Positions 1 to 6,656 of a DNA stretch of 64,000 nt are shown piece by piece. The translations under genes and the position numbers were made by a program. Below the pieces are notes generated by a model. It worked only from the letters and a program-made list of their open reading frames with translations. It was not told the DNA's origin and searched no databases. Source of the stretch: Nonomuraea roseoviolacea subsp. carminata (GTDB taxonomy: Bacteria > Actinomycetota > Actinomycetes > Streptosporangiales > Streptosporangiaceae); the NCBI RefSeq assembly GCF_024172185.1, contig NZ_JAMZEC010000001.1:5166001-5230000 (forward strand). Reading direction: 5' to 3'. Every line of letters starts with the position of its first letter. Position 1 is the first letter of the stretch.

Positions 1-218
1 ACGGTCTGGCCGGTGGCGCCCTCCGGCACCTCGCCGGCCTTGTCCATCGCCGCGAACATGCCGGCCACGCCGTCCAGCTCGGCCTGGTCCATGTCGAAGG
101 CGACCACGTCCGCGCCGCGGCGCAGCACCTCGAAGGCGTGCCGGCCCCCGCCGCAGCCCAGGTCGAGCACGCGGGTGCCGGGCCCGACGGGCAGCCGGTC
201 GAAGTCCACGGTCAGCAC
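1..218 (-). CDS. Class I SAM-dependent methyltransferase, N-terminal part (runs off the window)
   Basis: Only the first 72 codons are inside the window; the gene continues past base 1. The translation has the class I SAM-binding motif VLDLGCGGGRHAFEV at about residues 16-30, followed by an acidic strand end (VVAFDMD), as in Rossmann-fold methyltransferases. The GTG at 218 is chosen because AAGGAGA lies 8 bases upstream of it. It follows the glycosyltransferase gene by 52 bp on the same strand, so the two are probably co-transcribed. A methyltransferase beside a GT4 glycosyltransferase with the same N-terminus recalls the Rv0224c/Rv0225 neighbourhood of mycobacteria. The substrate is unknown. 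Confidence 0.85.
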   Translation of the reverse strand, partial: MLTVDFDRLPVGPGTRVLDLGCGGGRHAFEVLRRGADVVAFDMDQAELDGVAGMFAAMDKAGEVPEGATGQT

Positions 219-270
219 TTGATCCGTCTCCTTGTGGTCGGGGAAAAGGGTCTTCTCGGCTGGGAGGGGG

Positions 271-1500
271 TCAGCGGGCGCGGCGGTGGGCCGCGATGGC
301 CTCGTGGTACGCCTCGACGGTCCGCTTGGCGACGACGTGCCAGGTGTAGCGCTCCATGACCCGGTCGTATCCGGCGCGGCCCACGCGTTCGCGCTCCTCG
401 GGCGAGTCGTGCAGGCGCCGCAGCACGGCGGCCAGCTCCTCGGGGTCGCCGGGCGCGACCTGCACCGCCGCATCGCCGACGACCTCGGGCAGCGCGCCGG
501 TACGGCTGGCGACCAGCGGCGTGGCGCAGGCCATGTGCTCGACCGCGGGCAGCGAGAACCCCTCGTACAGGGACGGCACGACCGAGATCTCGGAGGTGGC
601 GATCAGCTCGCCCAGCTCGTCGTCGGAGATGCCGTGGACGAAGCTGACCCGCTCCTGCAGCGACAGCTCCTGGACGAGCTGCTCGGTGGGCCCGCCGGGG
701 GTGGGCCTGCTGACCACGGTGAGGTTCACGTCGCGTTCGGTGGCGAGCTTGGCGACGGCGCGCAGCAGCGTGGCGACGCCCTTCATGGGGGAGTCGGCGC
801 TGGCCACGGCCACGATCGAGCCCTTGCGCCGCGGCTTGTCCGGGCGCGGGTGGAAGTAGCGGGTGTCGACGCCGAGAGGGATCAGGCGCATGTTGGCCTG
901 CGGGACGTTGAAGTCGCGGTGGATGTCGGCCAGCGACGACTCGCTGACGGTGAGGATGGGGCTGAGCCGGGGCGCGACGCGGGCCTGCATCTTGACGAAC
1001 CCGTACCACCGGCGCAGCGACAGCCTCTTGGCGCCCTGCGCGGCCTCCAGCTCGATGCGCCGGTCCACGCTGATGGGGTGGTGGATGGTGCCGACCACGG
1101 GGAACAGCTTCTGGATGCCCAGCAGGCCGTACCCGAGGGTCTGGTTGTCCTGGACGACGTCGAAGTCGCCGAGGCGCTTCTTCAGCTCGCGGTAGGCGCG
1201 CAGGGTGAACGTCAGCGGCTCGGGGAAGCCGGCCGTCCACATGGTGCCGACTTCCAGCCAGTCGATCCAGTCGCGGTACTCGTGCAGCTTGGGGGTCCTG
1301 AACGGGTCCTCGTCGCGGTAGAGGTCCAGGCTCGGCACCTCGTTGAGGATCACGCCCTCGTCGAGCTCCGGGTACGGCTGGCCGGAGAACACCTCCACGT
1401 GGTGCCCGAGGGCGACCAGCTCGCGGCTCAGGTGGCGCAGGTAGACGCCCTGCCCCCCACAGGTCGGCTTGCTGCGGTAGGACAGCAGCGCGATCCGCAA
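271..1500 (-). CDS. GT4-family glycosyltransferase
   Basis: A 409-residue GT-B glycosyltransferase. The N-terminal domain starts MRIALLSYRSKPTCGGQG and carries the glycine-rich acceptor loop. The C-terminal domain holds the family 4 EX7E motif (EGFSLPAVE), which contacts the nucleotide-sugar donor, followed by a conserved TGALPEVVGDAA stretch. No signal peptide or membrane segment is seen, so it acts in the cytoplasm or at the inner membrane face. The start codon is TTG, preceded by AAAGGGG at good spacing. It is transcribed away from the GDP-mannose dehydratase and with the downstream methyltransferase, which suggests a role in assembling a modified glycan or glycolipid. Donor and acceptor cannot be told from sequence. 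Confidence 0.88.
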   Translation of the reverse strand: MRIALLSYRSKPTCGGQGVYLRHLSRELVALGHHVEVFSGQPYPELDEGVILNEVPSLDLYRDEDPFRTPKLHEYRDWIDWLEVGTMWTAGFPEPLTFTLRAYRELKKRLGDFDVVQDNQTLGYGLLGIQKLFPVVGTIHHPISVDRRIELEAAQGAKRLSLRRWYGFVKMQARVAPRLSPILTVSESSLADIHRDFNVPQANMRLIPLGVDTRYFHPRPDKPRRKGSIVAVASADSPMKGVATLLRAVAKLATERDVNLTVVSRPTPGGPTEQLVQELSLQERVSFVHGISDDELGELIATSEISVVPSLYEGFSLPAVEHMACATPLVASRTGALPEVVGDAAVQVAPGDPEELAAVLRRLHDSPEERERVGRAGYDRVMERYTWHVVAKRTVEAYHEAIAAHRRAR

Positions 1501-1664
1501 CGGACACCCCTTTCTCCGCCGGTGGGCACGCTGTGTCCGGCGTGTACCGTGAAAGATGACCTTAGTCCGAAAAGGCTACCATTCGGTAGGTCGTCTGGAA
1601 TTGTTCCTCATCTCTTCCGCAGGGCGCGCGAACTGCGACGTTGGCATGCCCGAGCGCGGTTCGG

Positions 1665-1678
1665 TGGAACGTGTTCTA
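1665..1678. promoter_or_regulatory. KstR-type box (TGGAACGTGTTCTA)
   Basis: This 14-mer matches the known KstR operator TnnAACnnGTTnnA at every fixed position. It is identical to the box upstream of the P450 gene at 10461-10474. It lies in the 256-bp gap between the divergent glycosyltransferase and GDP-mannose dehydratase genes, about 80 bp upstream of the latter. Neither neighbour is a usual steroid gene, so function is less certain than for the other boxes. The rest of the gap (1501-1756) shows no gene. Confidence 0.55.
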
Positions 1679-1756
1679 GGCGGACTGGTGCTGTGACAAG
1701 GCCTTAGCTGTACATTCCCGTCCCAAACAGACGCGGTAGTGATAGGGGAGGACCCG

Positions 1757-2782
1757 TTGGCCAGGCGCGCTTTGATCACCGGCATCACCGGCCAGGACGG
1801 CTCCTATCTCGCGGAGCACCTGCTCCGCGAGGGCTACGAGGTCTGGGGGCTGGCCCGCGGGCAGGCCAACCCGCGCGTGTCGCGGATGCGCAAGCTGCTC
1901 GCCGACGTGCAGGTGGTCCGCGGCGACCTCCTCGACCAGGGGTCGCTCATCTCGGCCGTGGAACGCGTCCAGCCCGACGAGGTCTACAACCTGGGAGCCA
2001 TCTCCTTCGTGCCCATGTCGTGGGAGCAGGCCGAGCTGACCGCCGAGGTCACCGGGATGGGCGTGCTGCGGATGCTGGAGGCCATCCGGGTGTGCTCCGG
2101 CGTGTCGCGCGGCGGCCCGGCGGCCGGCGGCCAGATCCGCTTCTACCAGGCGTCGTCGTCGGAGATGTTCGGCCAGGTCAGCGAGACGCCGCAGAACGAG
2201 CGCACCGGCTTCCACCCGCGCTCGCCGTACGGGGTGGCCAAGGCGTACGGGCACTTCCTCACCCAGAACTACCGCGAGTCGTACGGCATGTTCGCGGTGT
2301 CCGGGATCCTGTTCAACCACGAGTCGCCGCGCCGCGGCGCCGAGTTCGTCACCCGCAAGGTGTCGCTGGGCGTGGCCCGCATCAAGCTCGGCCTGGCGGA
2401 CGAGCTGCGCCTCGGCAACCTGGAGGCGCGGCGCGACTGGGGGTTCGCGGGCGACTACGTGCGCGCCATGCACCTCATGCTCCAGGCCGCCACGCCCGAG
2501 GACTACGTGATCGGCACCGGCCGCATGAAGTCGGTCAGGGAGCTGGCCGAGGCCGCCTTCGCCGCGGCCGGGCTCGACTGGGAGCGGTACGTCGTCACGG
2601 ACCAGGCCCTGCACCGTCCCGCCGAGGTGGACCTGCTGTGCGCCGACCCGAAGAAGGCGCGGGTGCAGCTCGGCTGGGAACCCACCGTGTCGTTCGACGA
2701 GCTGGTCGCGCTGATGGTCGAGTCGGACCTGCGCCTGCTGTCGGACGGCGGCGACCCCGACCAGGACAGCTCCTGGCCCTGA
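1757..2782 (+). CDS. gmd: GDP-mannose 4,6-dehydratase
   Basis: An extended short-chain dehydrogenase that converts GDP-mannose to GDP-4-keto-6-deoxymannose, the precursor of GDP-fucose, GDP-rhamnose and related sugars. Seen in the sequence: the NADP-binding GITGQDGSYLAEHLL at the N-terminus, the active-site SSSEMFG segment, the YGVAK catalytic Tyr/Lys pair, and the NHESPRRG substrate loop, all typical of Gmd. Length (341 residues) is normal. An upstream in-frame GTG at 1739 is possible, but AGGGGAGG at 1744-1751 sits 5 bases before the TTG at 1757, which also gives the usual short N-terminus. It stands alone on its strand, divergent from the GT4 gene, and may supply a deoxy-sugar donor for it. 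A KstR-like box lies upstream. Confidence 0.92.
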   Translation: MARRALITGITGQDGSYLAEHLLREGYEVWGLARGQANPRVSRMRKLLADVQVVRGDLLDQGSLISAVERVQPDEVYNLGAISFVPMSWEQAELTAEVTGMGVLRMLEAIRVCSGVSRGGPAAGGQIRFYQASSSEMFGQVSETPQNERTGFHPRSPYGVAKAYGHFLTQNYRESYGMFAVSGILFNHESPRRGAEFVTRKVSLGVARIKLGLADELRLGNLEARRDWGFAGDYVRAMHLMLQAATPEDYVIGTGRMKSVRELAEAAFAAAGLDWERYVVTDQALHRPAEVDLLCADPKKARVQLGWEPTVSFDELVALMVESDLRLLSDGGDPDQDSSWP

Positions 2783-2820
2783 CCCCCGGTCCGCCTCTGG
2801 CGGGCCTTCGGCGTGGGCCA

Positions 2821-2852
2821 TTGACAAAATTCTCTTTTACGTAAAAGAATAT
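2821..2852 (+). promoter_or_regulatory. Promoter with embedded 16-bp palindrome (ArsR-type operator)
   Basis: TTGACA at 2821-2826 is a consensus -35 box. An A/T-rich -10 region (around AAGAAT, 2845-2850) follows after about 18 bp. Between and across it lies the perfect palindrome TCTTTTACGTAAAAGA (2833-2848). The ATG of the regulator gene is at 2860 with no Shine-Dalgarno sequence in front of it, so the transcript is probably leaderless or nearly so. A palindrome over the -10 region fits autorepression by the encoded winged-helix protein. Confidence 0.65.
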
Positions 2853-2859
2853 TTTTGCG

Positions 2860-3435
2860 ATGAGAGACGTCCTGTACCTGGAAGAGATCGAGCAGGCCGA
2901 GGCCCTGCTCAAGCCGCAGCGCGTCGAGGTGCTGCGGCAGCTCGCCGAGCCGCGCACCTGCTCCGAGGTCGCCGAGCGGCTCGGCCAGACGCCCCAGCGC
3001 GTCTACTACCACGTCAAGCGGCTGGTCGAGGCCGGGCTCGTCGACCTGGTGTCGGAGCGCAAGGTGCGCGGTGTCAACGAGGGCATCTACCAGGCCGGCG
3101 CCCGGGCGTACTGGCTGTCGCCCCGCCTGGTCGGCCGGATCGGCCTGCGCCGGGCCCGCGACGAGCTGAGCCTCGGCTACCTCCTCGACCTCATGGAGGA
3201 GGTGCAGGCCGACATCGCCGGCCTCGACCGCGCGGCCCCCGAGCTGCCGTCCATCGGCGTGTCGGGGGAGATCCGCGTCCGGCCCGAGGACCGGCAGCGG
3301 TTCCTGAGCGACCTGCAGACCACGCTGCAGGAGCTGTTCACGCGGTACGGCGGGGCCGAGGGTGACGCCTTCAAGCTCGCCGTCGCCTGCTACCCCGTTC
3401 ACCCGCAAGATCTGAGGGAGGAGCACCATGACTGA
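2860..3435 (+). CDS. ArsR-type winged-helix transcriptional regulator
   Basis: A 191-residue protein whose first 75 residues form a winged helix-turn-helix: LLKPQRVEVLRQLAEPRTCS leads into SEVAERLGQTPQRVYYHVKRLVEAGLV, the ArsR/HTH_20 recognition pattern. The remaining residues form a helical domain without recognised motifs. No metal-binding cysteine cluster is visible, so this is not an obvious metal sensor. The start at 2860 is leaderless. The gene overlaps the following SRPBCC gene by 8 bp, so the two are co-translated. ArsR-like repressors paired with AHSA1/SRPBCC proteins are common in actinobacteria. The regulator probably senses a ligand linked to its partner and represses its own promoter. 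Confidence 0.82.
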   Translation: MRDVLYLEEIEQAEALLKPQRVEVLRQLAEPRTCSEVAERLGQTPQRVYYHVKRLVEAGLVDLVSERKVRGVNEGIYQAGARAYWLSPRLVGRIGLRRARDELSLGYLLDLMEEVQADIAGLDRAAPELPSIGVSGEIRVRPEDRQRFLSDLQTTLQELFTRYGGAEGDAFKLAVACYPVHPQDLREEHHD

Positions 3436-4261
3436 GCCCATGACCCTGCGTGCCCGCGTCCAGGCCCCCGTCAAGGAGGTGCGGCACGCGCTGACCGACC
3501 CCGCCGCCATGCGGATCTGGCTGGCCGAGCACGCCGAGGTCGAGCTGCCCGGCCGCTACGCCTTCTGGGGCCGGCACACCCCCGAGGGCGACGCGCCGCA
3601 CCAGCGGCTCCTGCACGCCGACGACCGCACGGTCAGCTTCGCCTGGACGCTCGGCGGGGTGGAGGCCACCACCGAGTTCGCCGTCGAGGAGGACGGCGAC
3701 GACGCCACGATCGTGTCGGTGTCGCAGAGCCACTACGACCACCAGGAGGCCCTCGCGAACACGAGCATCCGCGGGGTCCTGCAGACGTACTGGTGCCTGG
3801 CCCTGGCGAACCTGGCCGAGCACCTGGAGGGCCGCGAGCTCACCCCGAAGATCGACTTCACCACGCGGGAGCTGAGCGCCGACGTGGTCGTCGGCGCGGC
3901 GCCGGATGCCGTGTTCGACTCGCTGGTCGACTCGGAGAAGGCGACGCGCTGGTTCGGCTTCCCCATCGCGATCGAGCCGAGGGTGGGCGGGCGCTATGCG
4001 ATGGGCGGCTTCGACAACCCGAACCCGGCCGTGATCGTCGAGCTGGAGCCGGACCGGCGGCTGTCCGTGGACTGGGGTCCCGTGGGCGTCGGCACCTGGG
4101 AGCTGGAGGGCTCCGAAGGGCGGACGCGGCTGACGCTGGTGCAGAGCGGCTTCGAGGGCGAGCTGCCGCCGTACGCGGCGTGGGGCGGGATCCTGGCGGG
4201 GCTGTCGGAGCTGCGCCGCTTCCACGAGATCCCGGACTGGCGGCCCATCTGGGTCGGCTAG
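3428..4261 (+). CDS. Tandem SRPBCC (AHSA1-like) domain protein
   Basis: A 277-residue protein made of two START/SRPBCC-like halves, roughly residues 1-135 and 140-277. Each half begins with a strand and helix pattern (VQAPVKEVRHALTDPAAMRIWL and VVVGAAPDAVFDSLVDSEKATRWF) and ends with a helical tail. The second half matches the AHSA1 pattern well (GGRYAMGGF, WELEGSEGRTRLTLVQSGF). Such folds bind hydrophobic ligands or assist folding; no catalytic residues are evident. It overlaps the upstream ArsR-type regulator by 8 bp and ends only 3 bp from the convergent marR gene. A role in sensing or handling a small hydrophobic compound is inference from the gene pair. Confidence 0.82.
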   Translation: MTEPMTLRARVQAPVKEVRHALTDPAAMRIWLAEHAEVELPGRYAFWGRHTPEGDAPHQRLLHADDRTVSFAWTLGGVEATTEFAVEEDGDDATIVSVSQSHYDHQEALANTSIRGVLQTYWCLALANLAEHLEGRELTPKIDFTTRELSADVVVGAAPDAVFDSLVDSEKATRWFGFPIAIEPRVGGRYAMGGFDNPNPAVIVELEPDRRLSVDWGPVGVGTWELEGSEGRTRLTLVQSGFEGELPPYAAWGGILAGLSELRRFHEIPDWRPIWVG

Positions 4262-4264
4262 CGG

Positions 4265-4738
4265 CTATCTGCGCAGATCCTCGTCCGGGGCCAGATGGGC
4301 GAGGACGGTCTCGGCGATCGTGCCGAGGGCGTCGATCTGCTCGGGGGAGAGCAGGTCGATGAGGTGCCGCCGCACCGACGCGACGTGCCCGGGGGCGGCT
4401 TCCCGGATCGTGCGCAGTCCCTGCTCGGTGAGCACGATCACCGAGCCGCGGGCGTCCGTCTCGCACCCTTCGCGGGCGACGAGGCCCCGCTGCTCCATCC
4501 GCCCGATGTGCCGGGACAGCCGGCTCTTGGACCAGAGCATCCGGTCGGCCAGCTCGGTCAGCCGCCGCCGGTGCCCCTCGGACGAGGTCAGCGCCGACAG
4601 CACGTCGTAGTCGGGCGCCGACAGGCCAGACTCGCGGGTGAGGTCCTGGTTGACCTGGGCGTCGAGCAGCAGGCGCATCCGCCGGTATCCGATCCAGGCG
4701 CGGAACTCGTCGTCGTCCAGCCATCGGGGCTCGGGCAT
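4265..4738 (-). CDS. MarR-family transcriptional regulator
   Basis: A 157-residue MarR protein: N-terminal dimerisation helices, then the winged helix with LSAPDYDVLSALTSS, RRRLTELADRMLWSKSRLSR as recognition region, the wing sequence EGCETDARGSVIVLTEQG, and C-terminal dimer helices. MarR proteins bind palindromic operators as dimers and release on binding phenolic or other ligands. It is divergent from an LLM-type oxidoreductase across 77 bp that contain two copies of a 14-bp palindrome, so it most likely represses both itself and the oxidoreductase. The start at 4738 has GAGGG upstream. Confidence 0.9.
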   Translation of the reverse strand: MPEPRWLDDDEFRAWIGYRRMRLLLDAQVNQDLTRESGLSAPDYDVLSALTSSEGHRRRLTELADRMLWSKSRLSRHIGRMEQRGLVAREGCETDARGSVIVLTEQGLRTIREAAPGHVASVRRHLIDLLSPEQIDALGTIAETVLAHLAPDEDLRR

Positions 4739-4759
4739 GCCCTCACCCTAAACCATGTC

Positions 4760-4773
4760 GTTGACGTGTAAAC
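4760..4773. promoter_or_regulatory. MarR operator copy 1 (GTTGACGTGTAAAC)
   Basis: This 14-mer matches the perfect palindrome at 4787-4800 at 12 of 14 positions, including the complete GTGTAAAC/AC arm pattern. It lies close to the marR start in the 77-bp divergent gap. Two similar dyads with centres 27 bp apart suggest two dimers bound to the shared promoter region. Confidence 0.6.
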
Positions 4774-4786
4774 AACTGTGACTTAA

Positions 4787-4800
4787 GTTTACATGTAAAC
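4787..4800. promoter_or_regulatory. MarR operator copy 2 (GTTTACATGTAAAC)
   Basis: A perfect 14-bp palindrome that ends 15 bp before the ATG of the LLM oxidoreductase and 5 bp before its ribosome binding site. Its AT-rich sequence stands out against the GC-rich surroundings. With the near copy at 4760-4773 it is the best candidate for the MarR operator. Confidence 0.68.
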
Positions 4801-4815
4801 GAGTTGGGAGGCGTC

Positions 4816-5664
4816 ATGGGCATGTTCGGGCTCGGGATCTCCACCTCCGCGGCGGCGGGGGCGGATCCGGTGGGCGACGCGCGGGCGGCGGAGGAGCTGG
4901 GGTTCGACTTCGTCTCGGCCTCGGACCATCCGTGCGGCAGCGCGCCGACGTACGAGGTGTGGACGATACTGACCTGGGTCGCGGCGGCCACGTCGCGCAT
5001 CCGGGTGGCCACGCGGGTGCTGGGCGTGCCGTACCGGTCGCCGGCGATGGTGGCCAAGATGGCCGAGACCCTGCACCGCTTCTCCGGAGGGCGGCTGATC
5101 CTGGGGCTCGGGGGCGGGTACTCGGACGAGGAGTTCCGGGCGTTCGGGCTGGGCGTGCCGTCGCCGCGCGAGAAGGTGGCCGGGATGGAGGAGGCCGTCC
5201 AGGTCATCCGGGGGCTGTGGTCGCGGCCGTCGTTCACGTTCGAGGGCGGTCGCTATCAGACGTTCGAGGCCGACCTGGAGCCCAAGCCGGAGCGGCCGAT
5301 CCCCATCTGGCTGGGGACGTACGGCAGGCGGGCGCTGGAGGTCACCGGCCGGCTGGCCGACGGGTGGATCCCGTCGTACGGGTTCGCGCCGCCGGAGCAG
5401 GTGACCGGCCTGCGCGCGCAGGTCCTGGCCGCGGCGGGCGGGCGGGAGGTGGAGTGCGTGTACAACGTGCCGGTGCGGATCGGCGACGTCGGCGACGCCG
5501 GGGACGACGGCGGGGTCGTCGCGGGGAGCGCCGAGCAGGTGACGGAGCGGCTGGGGGAGCTGTGCGGGCTGGGATTCGGGTCGATGAACCTCATGCCGGT
5601 GGGGACGGACTTCCGGGACCAGGCGGAGCTGCTGGCCCAGAAGGTGGTGCCGCACCTGAGGTAG
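4816..5664 (+). CDS. LLM-class (luciferase-like) flavin or F420-dependent oxidoreductase
   Basis: A 282-residue TIM-barrel protein of the luciferase-like monooxygenase superfamily. Diagnostic stretches are FDFVSASDHPCG near the N-terminus, the LGVPYRSPAMVAKMAETLHRFSGGRLILGLGGGY segment (residues about 72-105), and the RPIPIWLGTYGRRALEVTGRLADGWIP block. These fit the actinobacterial F420-dependent subgroup, but FMN use cannot be excluded. An upstream TTG at 4804 is in frame; the ATG at 4816 is preferred because GGGAGG (4806-4811) precedes it by 4 bases. It is divergent from marR and probably controlled by it. The substrate is unknown. Confidence 0.85.
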   Translation: MGMFGLGISTSAAAGADPVGDARAAEELGFDFVSASDHPCGSAPTYEVWTILTWVAAATSRIRVATRVLGVPYRSPAMVAKMAETLHRFSGGRLILGLGGGYSDEEFRAFGLGVPSPREKVAGMEEAVQVIRGLWSRPSFTFEGGRYQTFEADLEPKPERPIPIWLGTYGRRALEVTGRLADGWIPSYGFAPPEQVTGLRAQVLAAAGGREVECVYNVPVRIGDVGDAGDDGGVVAGSAEQVTERLGELCGLGFGSMNLMPVGTDFRDQAELLAQKVVPHLR

Positions 5665-5678
5665 GTGGGGCGCGCCCT

Positions 5679-5715
5679 GGCAGAAATGTACTCGGCAGAA
5701 ATGTCGGTGTATAGC
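5679..5715 (+). promoter_or_regulatory. Direct repeat and -10 element upstream of the uronate dehydrogenase-like gene
   Basis: GGCAGAAATGT occurs twice, at 5679-5689 and 5694-5704, 15 bp apart. TATAGC at 5710-5715 sits 6 bases before the ATG at 5722, the spacing expected for a -10 box in front of a leaderless transcript; no Shine-Dalgarno is present. The direct repeat would overlap the -35 region and could bind an activator or repressor. Confidence 0.4.
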
Positions 5716-5721
5716 TGCACA

Positions 5722-6543
5722 ATGCCCCTCATGACTGTAGAGAGTGTCGTCCTCACCGGCGCCGCCGGGAACGTCGGCTCCGTGCTGCGCGCACCGCTGC
5801 GGGAGCGCCTGCGCCGGTTGGTGTCCGTGGACCGCGTGCCGCTGACCGCGGAGGGGCCGAACGAGGAGGTCCGGCAGGCCGAGCTGGGCGGCGTCGAGGA
5901 CGTGACGGCGCTCGTCGAGGGCGCCGACGCGATCGTGCACCTGGCCGGTGTGCCGGACGAGGCGCCGCTCGCCGACCTCCTGCACGCCAACGTCCTGGGC
6001 GCCCACCACGTGCTGGAAGCGGCGCGGCGCACCGGGGTCAGGCGCGTGGTGCTGGCGAGCAGCAACCGGCTGACCGGCTGCCACCCCTCCACGGAGACGG
6101 TCTCGCCCGAGACGCCGCCGCGCCCCGACGGTCTGTACGGCGTCAGCAAGGTCGCCCTCGAAGCGCTGGGCCGGCTGTACGCCGACAAGTTCGGGCTGGA
6201 GGTGGTGTGCCTGCGGATCGGCAGCCTGGAGCCCGCGCCGAGCGAGCCGCGGCACCTGGCCACCTGGCTGAGCCCGTACGACTGCGCCGGGTTCGTCTGG
6301 GCGGCGTTGACCCGGCCGGGCGTCACCTTCACCGCCGCGTACGCGGTCTCGGCGAACACCCGCCGGTTCTGGGACCTGGACGACCGGCTCGGCTACCGGC
6401 CCCGCGACGACGCCGAGACGTACGCGGACCGGATCCCGGGGGCGGCGGAGTACTTCGCCGCCAAGCCGCTCCAGGGCGGCGCGTACGCGACGGCCGACTA
6501 CACCCTCCGCCACGGGCTCGGCGAGCTTCCCTCACACCGGTAG
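5722..6543 (+). CDS. NAD-dependent epimerase/dehydratase, uronate dehydrogenase-like
   Basis: A 273-residue extended SDR. It has the TGAAGNVGSVLRAPL NAD-binding loop, HLAGV, the LASSNRLTG active-site Ser strand and the LYGVSK Tyr/Lys pair. It ends in a region very like bacterial uronate dehydrogenase (EC 1.1.1.203): LRIGSLEPAPSEPRHLATWL, then AYAVSANTRRFWD, then GYRPRDDAE. Uronate dehydrogenase oxidises glucuronate or galacturonate to the lactone. Starts at 5722 and 5731 are both possible; 5722 fits a leaderless transcript. No other uronate gene is adjacent, so the assignment rests on sequence recognition alone. The last codons and stop are duplicated in tandem just downstream. Confidence 0.78.
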   Translation: MPLMTVESVVLTGAAGNVGSVLRAPLRERLRRLVSVDRVPLTAEGPNEEVRQAELGGVEDVTALVEGADAIVHLAGVPDEAPLADLLHANVLGAHHVLEAARRTGVRRVVLASSNRLTGCHPSTETVSPETPPRPDGLYGVSKVALEALGRLYADKFGLEVVCLRIGSLEPAPSEPRHLATWLSPYDCAGFVWAALTRPGVTFTAAYAVSANTRRFWDLDDRLGYRPRDDAETYADRIPGAAEYFAAKPLQGGAYATADYTLRHGLGELPSHR

Positions 6544-6592
6544 GCGGGTTGTGGACGGGCCCTCACGCCGGTAGACGGTCTGTGGACGGGCT
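6531..6592. repeat. Two-copy 31-bp tandem repeat containing the 3' end of the upstream gene
   Basis: CTCACACCGGTAGGCGG and following bases (6531-6561) recur with a few changes at 6562-6592 (CTCACGCCGGTAGACGG). The first copy contains the last three codons and the stop of the uronate dehydrogenase-like gene; the second is a non-coding copy with its own TAG. Similar tail duplications occur at 18664, 21137 and 52421. Confidence 0.8.
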
Positions 6593-6656
6593 CTCCTCGT
6601 CCCCAGAACGCCATTCGGCGCCCGGACGTGGCCCCGGACGCCGCCATCCTGGGCCC

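Noticed and set aside
212..1507. Long minus-strand frames rich in Arg, Ala, Pro and Gly opposite or overlapping known genes, here and throughout the window (for example 1676-2827, 9021-10457, 44280-45896, 48167-52120, 57185-60106)
   Set aside because: They overlie genes with clear domains, have no ribosome binding site or motif, and show the composition expected of out-of-frame reading in high-GC DNA.
1596..1611. TCTGGAATTGTTCCTC as a second KstR box near 1.6 kb
   Set aside because: It does not keep the AACnnGTT core of the KstR motif.
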